A stretch of DNA of 64,000 bases, taken from assembly GCA_004293365.1 (NCBI GenBank), contig RDYN01000035.1, forward strand, positions 1-64,000, read 5' to 3'. Each line of letters opens with the position of its first letter. The stretch's first letter is position 1. Origin of the DNA: Oscillatoriales cyanobacterium. GTDB lineage: Bacteria; Cyanobacteriota; Cyanobacteriia; Cyanobacteriales; Microcoleaceae. The position numbers and the translations under genes are program-made. Below the pieces are notes generated by a model. The model was not told where the DNA came from, did not search any database, and saw only the letters and a list, made by a program, of their open reading frames with translations. This document shows, piece by piece, positions 58,150 to 64,000 of the stretch.

Positions 58150-58476
58150 CTAACTTTTGAAAACGCGATAAATGGCACAGAGGCGGCTGGGTTTAAATAT
58201 TTTGGCTTGAAACATGAAGTTAGGCGGGACGTTGACGATCGCAAAATCGATCGATTCGTGATACTTTTCAAATTCCGCAGGCATTCCCTTGGGCGTTTCG
58301 CTGCTGTAGGGCACGGGCTGAAAAAGCAACTCGGCAAACTCAATCCGCGAGCACTGCAATTGTACGGCTATTTGTTGGAGAAAGCTTTCATTTGTTAACA
58401 AACCGAACAGTGCGGATTTAGCATCCGGTTCCAGGACAAAACTGCTATCGTAGCTTTCAATAATCTTGAGACCCAT
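58150..58476 (-). CDS. Small protein of unknown function
   Basis: The family is not recognised. The 108-residue protein starts MGLKIIESYDSSFVLEPDAKSALFGLL and ends with IFKPSRLCAIYRVFKS. It is soluble, with mixed alpha-beta character. It is on the same strand as the GIY-YIG-like gene with about 60 bp between them, so they may be co-transcribed. Confidence 0.55.
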   Translation of the reverse strand: MGLKIIESYDSSFVLEPDAKSALFGLLTNESFLQQIAVQLQCSRIEFAELLFQPVPYSSETPKGMPAEFEKYHESIDFAIVNVPPNFMFQAKIFKPSRLCAIYRVFKS

Positions 58477-58704
58477 TTTCTGTATGCTCCTGACAGACGG
58501 CGGTTAACGGTTGTCGGTTAACTTTTAGACGATCGACATATCCTGAATTTTACCTGACACTGACCCTGTTGGAGTTATTCGGCTTTCGGCTTTCGGCATA
58601 TAGAAATATGACAATCCCGAAATTTTGACAAATAGCCCTGATTTATTGGCCGAGGTCTTTTATCATGTCCCTATCGCAATCTATCAGACTACGACTAAAA
58701 GGCT

Positions 58705-59505
58705 ATGCAGAAGATCGAAGACGCATCATTCCCAGCTTTGAGAATTTCCCCAAACCAACAGGATTGGCTAGAATTGGCAGAATACGCCTCTGTTGCCGGT
58801 TCAGCGATTGGCACGATTGCTGCGGCGTTGTCGGGGCAAATTCTTTACGCTGCTGCCCCGCTAACCGCAGCACTATCGCTAAATCTCGCCAATCGCCAGC
58901 GTTTTGAGCAAAAAATGCAACAAAAGGCAAATTTTGCGATCGCAGAGGTACAGGCCGCAGCAGAAGGTCGATCGCAGCAAGTTCAGAAACTACCTGGAGA
59001 ACTTGCCAAACTTGATTCTACCGTCTCCGACCTGAAACAAAAACTCGGTATTTTGGAATCCGGCGCCATCGCCGACATACAAGCTGCGGTAGCCTCCCTC
59101 GAACGCCAAGCGCAGGCACTTCCTGCCGATTCTCAGGAGCTCTACAGCATTTTGTCGGATTTGCAGGAAAAACTCCGGATTCTGGAAAATAGTGCCCTCA
59201 GAGAGCATGATTGGGAAAATGTTAACGTCCGATTTTTATTGCTCGACGAAAGGTTAACTGAGGTTAGAAGTATTACAACTCAGTTGCAGGAGCGATCGAC
59301 TCAAGTAGACTTGAATGAAATCCAAGGTTCTCTGAAGCAATTGCAGGATTTGCTCGATCGACCGACAATAGACACAGCGACGCTGCAAACCGAGATTCAG
59401 CATTTGCAGGAGCAAGTTTCCGAGTTGCAGCGGCAAAATCAAGAAATTGTCAAGCCTTATTTGCTGCGCCTGACTCGCGCCGTCAAGAAACTATCAGAAA
59501 ATTAG
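58705..59505 (+). CDS. Membrane-hairpin coiled-coil protein of unknown function
   Basis: The 266-residue protein has a hydrophobic pair of helices near 27-62 (EYASVAGSAIGTIAAAL, then ILYAAAPLTAALSLNLANR), followed by a long coiled coil to the end (LDSTVSDLKQKLGILES-type heptads, repeated twice). It may be a cytoplasmic scaffold anchored at the membrane. Similar proteins occur in other filamentous cyanobacteria as far as I recall; no function is known to me. The gap upstream (58477-58704) shows no clear promoter. Confidence 0.65.
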   Translation: MQKIEDASFPALRISPNQQDWLELAEYASVAGSAIGTIAAALSGQILYAAAPLTAALSLNLANRQRFEQKMQQKANFAIAEVQAAAEGRSQQVQKLPGELAKLDSTVSDLKQKLGILESGAIADIQAAVASLERQAQALPADSQELYSILSDLQEKLRILENSALREHDWENVNVRFLLLDERLTEVRSITTQLQERSTQVDLNEIQGSLKQLQDLLDRPTIDTATLQTEIQHLQEQVSELQRQNQEIVKPYLLRLTRAVKKLSEN

Positions 59506-59513
59506 TCTTTCGT

Positions 59514-59560
59514 AGGGTGCGCACTGCGCACCGAACCCAAGTATTTCTTGGGTGCGCACC
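59514..59560. repeat. Family F palindrome, two parts
   Basis: gggtgcgcactgcgcacc (59515-59532) and gggtgcgcacc (59550-59560), then a gactaatgact heptamer tract that reaches the TauE-like stop codon. Confidence 0.8.
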
Positions 59561-59572
59561 AATGACTAAGGA

Positions 59573-60412
59573 CTAATGACTAAATTTTTGCCAAGCTTGC
59601 CAGAAAATATAGATTGATAAAATTGCTAAGAGCGATCGAAAGGCTAAACTAATAGTGCGATCGGACAATCTCGGCAAAAACCTGGTGCTGATTTGTGCGC
59701 CCAACAAACCGCCACACCCAAGAATCAACCCCACAACCCACAAAACATTCCCGCGCGCCGCGTGTCCCGCCGTCGCCGAAATTGCCGTAATCACGATGAC
59801 GCCCAAACTCGTTTGAATTGCCTTTTTAATGCTTTCCCCTAACAGCAAAATTTGCAGGGGAACCATAATTACACCGCCGCCTACGCCGAACAAACCTGCT
59901 AATAAACCTGCCGCACTGCCAGTCGCAATTTTAGCAAAAGTTGGATTGAATAAGATATTTGAATTGTTGGGTAATTGGGCATTGGGCATTGGGAATTGGG
60001 CATTGGGAATTGGGCTTGATTCTTCCCCTTCTGCTTTCTTAGCAGTCAAGCGCTTGCGAACTTCAATCAAATAAATATTCAGCCACAGCAACAACCCAAA
60101 ACAAACTAACAGCAAGTAAGGAGGAAATATCCCCGCCAAATAAGCACCGAGTTGTGCTGTGATGACGGCGGGAAATCCGATGCCTGCGACTTGACTCAAG
60201 CTGAGATAGCCCATGCGCCAATTCTGGATGCTGCCAGAAATAGCTGTAATGACGATCGACAAACCGCTAGTAGCAACCGCTTCCACCGGAGCATACTTGA
60301 GAGCCACCAACAAAGGCACAAGCACCGTACCGCCGCCGATACCCAAAAAACCAGCTAGGATACCGGCAAACAGTCCGGCCGCACCCAGAATCAATAATTC
60401 GCTAACATTCAT
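59573..60412 (-). CDS. TauE/SafE-family membrane transporter with a repeat-derived loop
   Basis: The 279-residue protein has about eight membrane helices in two similar halves. Each half starts with the family glycine motif: GFLGIGGGTVLVPLL (about 21-35) and GLFGVGGGVIMVPLQ (about 176-190). TauE/SafE proteins export sulfite, sulfoacetate or related anions; the substrate here is unknown. The cytoplasmic loop between the halves contains PIPNAQFPMPNAQLPNN (about 134-150), encoded by an attggga/attgggc repeat of the intergenic type at 59971-60015. This is a second case of repeat DNA translated inside a gene. Confidence 0.88.
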   Translation of the reverse strand: MNVSELLILGAAGLFAGILAGFLGIGGGTVLVPLLVALKYAPVEAVATSGLSIVITAISGSIQNWRMGYLSLSQVAGIGFPAVITAQLGAYLAGIFPPYLLLVCFGLLLWLNIYLIEVRKRLTAKKAEGEESSPIPNAQFPMPNAQLPNNSNILFNPTFAKIATGSAAGLLAGLFGVGGGVIMVPLQILLLGESIKKAIQTSLGVIVITAISATAGHAARGNVLWVVGLILGCGGLLGAQISTRFLPRLSDRTISLAFRSLLAILSIYIFWQAWQKFSH

Positions 60413-60505
60413 CAGATTTTAGCTTGTAGTAATGAGTAGAAATTTTAACTCAAAACTCAAAATTTACAAGTCATATCATGTCTAGTCGATTACCCTAACA
60501 AAAAC

Positions 60506-60641
60506 GGTTCGTAGTGCGGACTTTAGTCCGCATTTTTGAAGGACTAAAGTCCGAACGATCAAACCAGATATAGATCGTTAACGGTTCGTAGTGCGGACTT
60601 AAGTCCGCATTTTTAAAGGACTAAAGTCCTGACTACAAACC
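60506..60641. repeat. Two family A palindromes
   Basis: Elements at 60506-60565 and 60583-60641. The first has a hybrid right arm (ccgaacgatcaaacc) as in the 25.2-kb variant, which suggests exchange between subtypes. The 60413-60733 gap contains these and a short ggcggcgcggc-type stretch only. Confidence 0.9.
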
Positions 60642-60733
60642 AGATTTATCCCAGTCAATCTATCGAACACGATCTCAAAAATCAACCTTAAAAACTGCGC
60701 CGCATTACCAAGGGCGGCGCGGCAATGTAAAAA

Positions 60734-61579
60734 CTATTGAGAATCATTAGTGGCCCCGTCAGGCATAATTGCCCGCCTCAAATCGGCATCGCGGAAGTTA
60801 GTTCGATTGATATTAGCATCAATCAAAACCGCTTCCACCAAAACAGCTCCGCTCAAATTAGACCAACACAGCTTCGCCCGGTACAAATTAGCACCGCTCA
60901 AGTTAGCACCGCGCAGAGTTGACCAACTCATATTGGCAACTCTCAAATTAGCATTGCTCAGATTAGCTTCGCTGAGATTAGCTCCAACCATCGTGACTTG
61001 GCGCAAGTCTGCACCAGTCAGGTTGGCCCCGCTCAGCATCGCCCCACTGAGAATTGCCTGAGTCAGATTGGCTCTTTCTAAAAGCGAATCGCTGAGGATA
61101 GCATTTGTCAGGTTTACAGCTTTGAGAGTTGACCAACTCAAATTGGCCTTCATCAAATTAGTGCGAATCATACTAGCTTCGGTTAAGTTAGCCGCAAACA
61201 AATTCGCTTCGGTAAAGTTGGCTTCTGTCAAATTTGCTTCCGTCAAATTTGCTTTAGTCATGTTGACTTCTCTCGCCATTGAGCCGCGGAGGTTTGCTCC
61301 CATCAGGTTAGCCCCGCTGAGATTGGCGCGGCTCAAATCGGTACCGATGAGATTTGCTTCGCTGAGGTTGGCTTCCGTCATGTCCACCCCACCCAATTTC
61401 ACCTCGCGCAAGTTCGCTCCCGTCAGGTTAGCGCCTTTGAGGTTTGCGTTTTGGAAATTTGCTCGGGTAAAATTAGCCTCGCTGAGGTTTGCCCCTTTTA
61501 AGTCGGCGCCCGCGAGGTTAATCTCTCGAAAAATTCTTTCTCCGGCCGCATATTGCCTCAGAATTCGATCGGCCTCCAT
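60734..61579 (-). CDS. Pentapeptide-repeat protein
   Basis: The 281-residue protein consists almost entirely of A(D/N)Lxx repeats (for example ANLSEANFTRANFQNANL) from about residue 23 to 275, which fold into a right-handed square beta-helix. The short N-terminus (MEADRILRQYAAGERIF) is helical. No catalytic part or signal peptide was seen. Roles in this large cyanobacterial family are mostly unknown. Confidence 0.92.
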   Translation of the reverse strand: MEADRILRQYAAGERIFREINLAGADLKGANLSEANFTRANFQNANLKGANLTGANLREVKLGGVDMTEANLSEANLIGTDLSRANLSGANLMGANLRGSMAREVNMTKANLTEANLTEANFTEANLFAANLTEASMIRTNLMKANLSWSTLKAVNLTNAILSDSLLERANLTQAILSGAMLSGANLTGADLRQVTMVGANLSEANLSNANLRVANMSWSTLRGANLSGANLYRAKLCWSNLSGAVLVEAVLIDANINRTNFRDADLRRAIMPDGATNDSQ

Positions 61580-62130
61580 GTCATTCGCCTCGCAATTTTT
61601 GTTTCAAACGTTAGAGTGATGGGTTTTACACATCATCCCAGATAACCACGGTATTCACCCTGCACACTATAATATCTGTATAATTTTTGCACTCTGCTGT
61701 GCCCGGAAAGCAGTACGGCTCCATTGTCAAGGGCCTGACAAATATCAGCGATTCTGAGAAAATCAAAAATAGTGTAAAACTCTCGGTACTGGGCAGTCAG
61801 TCAGTCGATTTTCCATTTTTCGATTTTCCATTTTTCGATTTTAGAATTGACTCCACAGATTAATCTGAGAGCTTGAACTAGGGTATAAAATTAGGGGTTC
61901 TCCACGACGATTGTACGTGGGACTGTATCCGTTTTTGGGCGGGGTCAACAGCGAACAGCAAACACAAGACTAAGACCCAAAAATGGTTTGACGCGCAGAC
62001 GATAGCGGTAAAGTGTGCAGTGCACAACCTACTACATCTATACTACATACAGATGTTCTGCGTCCAAGACAGAAAGAAGAACAGACAACAGACAACAGAC
62101 AACACAACAACAGACAAAGGAAGTTTGAGA
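61580..62130. promoter_or_regulatory. Intergenic region between the pentapeptide gene and ilvD
   Basis: AT-rich gap with two possible -10 boxes (tataat near 61672 and 61680) and tataaa near 61883. A cgattttccattttt tract lies at about 61806-61842, and acagaca units at about 62080-62118 just before ilvD. No gene was seen. AAAGGAAG at 62116 is the ilvD ribosome site. Confidence 0.35.
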
Positions 62131-63816
62131 ATGCCTGAAAATTTAAGAAGCCAAGCCGTGACTGGGGGCGTACAGCGCGCACCCAACCGAGCCATGCTGC
62201 GCGCCGTCGGTTTTGGCGACGGCGATTTTACTAAGCCCATTGTGGGGATTGCTAACGGGTACAGCACGATTACGCCGTGCAATATGGGATTGAACGACCT
62301 CGCTTTGCGGGCTGTTGCGGGTGCAAGGGAAGCCGGCGCGATGCCGCAGATGTTCGGTACGATTACTATTAGCGACGGAATCTCGATGGGAACCGAAGGG
62401 ATGAAATATTCTCTGGTGTCGAGAGATGTGATTGCAGATTCGATTGAAACGGTTTGCAACGGTCAAAGTATGGACGGCGTGCTGGCTGTGGGCGGTTGCG
62501 ATAAGAATATGCCGGGGGCGATGATTGCGATCGCCCGCATGAACATTCCTGCTATTTTTGTCTACGGTGGCACGATCAAACCGGGACACCACAACGGACG
62601 CGATTTAACGGTTGTCAGCGCTTTTGAAGCAGTCGGTCAATTCAGCGCGGGCAAAATTGACGAAACAGAACTCAACGCAGTGGAACAAAAAGCTTGTCCC
62701 GGTGCGGGTTCCTGCGGCGGAATGTTCACAGCAAATACGATGTCCAGCGCTTTTGAAGCTATGGGCATGAGTTTGCCCTATTCTTCGACAATGGCTGCTG
62801 AGGATGCCGAAAAAGCCGACAGCGCTGAGGAATCTTCAAAAGTTGTGGTGGAAGCAATCCGCAAACAGTTGTTACCGAGCCAAATTTTGACTCGCAAAGC
62901 CTTTGAAAATGCGATCGCCGTAATTATGGCGATCGGCGGTTCAACCAACGCTGTGCTGCATTTATTGGCTATTTCAAATGCGATCGGCGTTGAGTTGTCC
63001 CTGGACGATTTTGAAACAATTAGAGCCAAAGTTCCGGTACTGTGCGACCTCAAACCAAGTGGCAAATACGTAGCAACCGACTTGCACAAAGCTGGCGGCA
63101 TTCCTCAAGTAATGAAAATGCTTTTGGAATGCGGCTTGTTGCACGGTGACGCCCTGACAATTACAGGCAAAACAGTTGCCGAATCCCTAGCAGATATTCC
63201 CGCCGAACCGCGCGCCGACCAAGATGTAATTCGCCCTTTTGACAATCCGATGTACGCCCAAGGACATTTAGCAATTCTCCGGGGAAATCTGGCAACAGAA
63301 GGATCGGTTGCTAAAATTACAGGTGTTAAAAACCCGCTAATCACCGGCCCAGCGCGGGTATTTGAATCCGAAGAAAATTGTTTGGCGGCAATCTTGGCTG
63401 GCAAAATTCAAGCCGGAGATATCATAGTTATCCGCTACGAAGGGCCAAAAGGCGGGCCGGGAATGCGCGAAATGCTAGCACCAACTTCGGCAATTATTGG
63501 TGCAGGTTTAGGCGATTCTGTCGGGTTAATTACTGACGGCCGCTTTTCCGGCGGAACCTACGGTATGGTGGTCGGTCACGTTGCACCAGAGGCGCAGGTT
63601 GGCGGCACAATTGCTTTGGTAAATGAGGGCGATTCGATTACGATTGATGCTAACAATCGCTTGTTGCAGCTCAATGTTGATGATGCAGAATTAGAGCCGC
63701 GGCGCGCTCTTTGGCAAGCTCCTAAACCCCGGTATACTAAGGGTGTTTTGGCTAAATACGCTAAGTTGGTTTCTTCTAGCAGTGTGGGTGCTGTGACTGA
63801 TTTAGGTTTGGGTTGA
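62131..63816 (+). CDS. ilvD: Dihydroxy-acid dehydratase
   Basis: Fe-S enzyme of valine, leucine and isoleucine synthesis: converts 2,3-dihydroxy acids to 2-keto acids. From ATG 62131 it has 561 residues, normal for the family; an in-frame upstream ATG (62020) would add repeat-encoded residues. Cluster ligands are visible in [17 protein letters not shown] and [14 protein letters not shown], and the C-terminal [24 protein letters not shown] is complete. It stands alone. Confidence 0.97.
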   Translation: MPENLRSQAVTGGVQRAPNRAMLRAVGFGDGDFTKPIVGIANGYSTITPCNMGLNDLALRAVAGAREAGAMPQMFGTITISDGISMGTEGMKYSLVSRDVIADSIETVCNGQSMDGVLAVGGCDKNMPGAMIAIARMNIPAIFVYGGTIKPGHHNGRDLTVVSAFEAVGQFSAGKIDETELNAVEQKACPGAGSCGGMFTANTMSSAFEAMGMSLPYSSTMAAEDAEKADSAEESSKVVVEAIRKQLLPSQILTRKAFENAIAVIMAIGGSTNAVLHLLAISNAIGVELSLDDFETIRAKVPVLCDLKPSGKYVATDLHKAGGIPQVMKMLLECGLLHGDALTITGKTVAESLADIPAEPRADQDVIRPFDNPMYAQGHLAILRGNLATEGSVAKITGVKNPLITGPARVFESEENCLAAILAGKIQAGDIIVIRYEGPKGGPGMREMLAPTSAIIGAGLGDSVGLITDGRFSGGTYGMVVGHVAPEAQVGGTIALVNEGDSITIDANNRLLQLNVDDAELEPRRALWQAPKPRYTKGVLAKYAKLVSSSSVGAVTDLGLG

Positions 63817-63834
63817 AGAGGAAAGCCTGTTTTT

Positions 63835-63912
63835 AACCGCAGATAAACGCAGATAAACGCAGATGAAATTCTATCTGCGTTCATCTGTGTTCATCTGTGT
63901 TCATCTGCGGTT
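63835..63912. repeat. Palindromic repeat after ilvD
   Basis: aaccgcagataaacgcagat and its complement atctgcggtt frame repeated cgcagat and atctgtgttc units. It starts 18 bp after the ilvD stop and may stabilise the transcript end. 63913-64000 shows no gene. Confidence 0.8.
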
Positions 63913-64000
63913 ATAAAATCTCGATCGCTCCGCTAGCTAACATACCTGACAAATTGCTAAAATAATCGAGATAAAACTGTCAAGAATAGATACTGCGATT

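Noticed and set aside
61068-61619. 183-residue plus-strand frame opposite the pentapeptide-repeat gene
   Set aside because: Its regular composition is the complement of the 15-bp pentapeptide periodicity; no independent support.
62020-62130. N-terminal extension of ilvD
   Set aside because: It is encoded by an acagaca repeat tract; AAAGGAAG precedes the ATG at 62131 and the family starts there.

Overview
The window is chromosome of a filamentous cyanobacterium of the Microcoleus/Oscillatoria type. Evidence: petH with an N-terminal phycobilisome-linker (CpcD-like) domain, prk with cyanobacterial redox cysteines, the crtP-crtB carotenoid pair, many HIP1 octamers (GCGATCGC), many Uma2, Rpn and toxin-antitoxin genes, and intergenic regions packed with palindromic and heptamer repeats. 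The genus is an inference; no rRNA or tRNA gene was seen.

Layout. 0-4.2 kb: an Uma2 nuclease-like gene, petH, then prk on the opposite strand, with clear terminators after petH and prk. 4.2-8.1 kb: a stand-alone NRPS-like enzyme (adenylation-carrier-thioesterase, no condensation domain) bracketed by imperfect 47-bp direct repeats. 8.1-13.1 kb: a truncated McrC nuclease, a WD40 protein and a secreted or anchored FAD enzyme. 13.4-21.0 kb: a block without any HIP1 octamer by eye. Its minus strand carries a DUF2000 protein, a fatty-acid-desaturase-like enzyme split into two genes that divide the histidine boxes, and a small orphan. Its plus strand carries an HTH regulator fused to a solute-binding-like domain, a haem-oxygenase-like diiron protein, and a complete polar-amino-acid-type ABC importer. 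The right edge abuts a RelE-like toxin that has lost its C-terminus. This block is the best candidate for an undescribed system.

21-36 kb: housekeeping and accessory genes mixed: valS, which carries two tandem copies of the genome's intergenic palindrome translated in frame; crtB and crtP; nuclease-like genes; toxin-antitoxin genes; an FAD monooxygenase; dnaK-dnaJ. 36-45 kb: an Rpn-type nuclease, a bacterial dynamin, a KGK-domain protein, an HNH nuclease and a large membrane-anchored GH2-like protein. 45-57.3 kb: three large histidine kinases in a row on the same strand. 57.5-64 kb: small conserved genes, a TauE/SafE transporter (with a short intergenic-type repeat in its loop), a pentapeptide-repeat protein and ilvD.

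At least six families of dispersed palindromes recur here. Family A is the GTAGTGAGGACTTTAGTCC type, B the GTACGTAGTTGGGCTT type, C the GAAACCGGGTTTC type, D the AGTCCTCT..AGAGGACT plus GGGTTTAAACCC type, E the GCGATTG..CTACACA..AAAACCC type, and F the AGGGTGCGC..GCGCACCCT type. The heptamers are mostly tagtcat units. Domain calls rest on motif recognition by eye; no database search was run.
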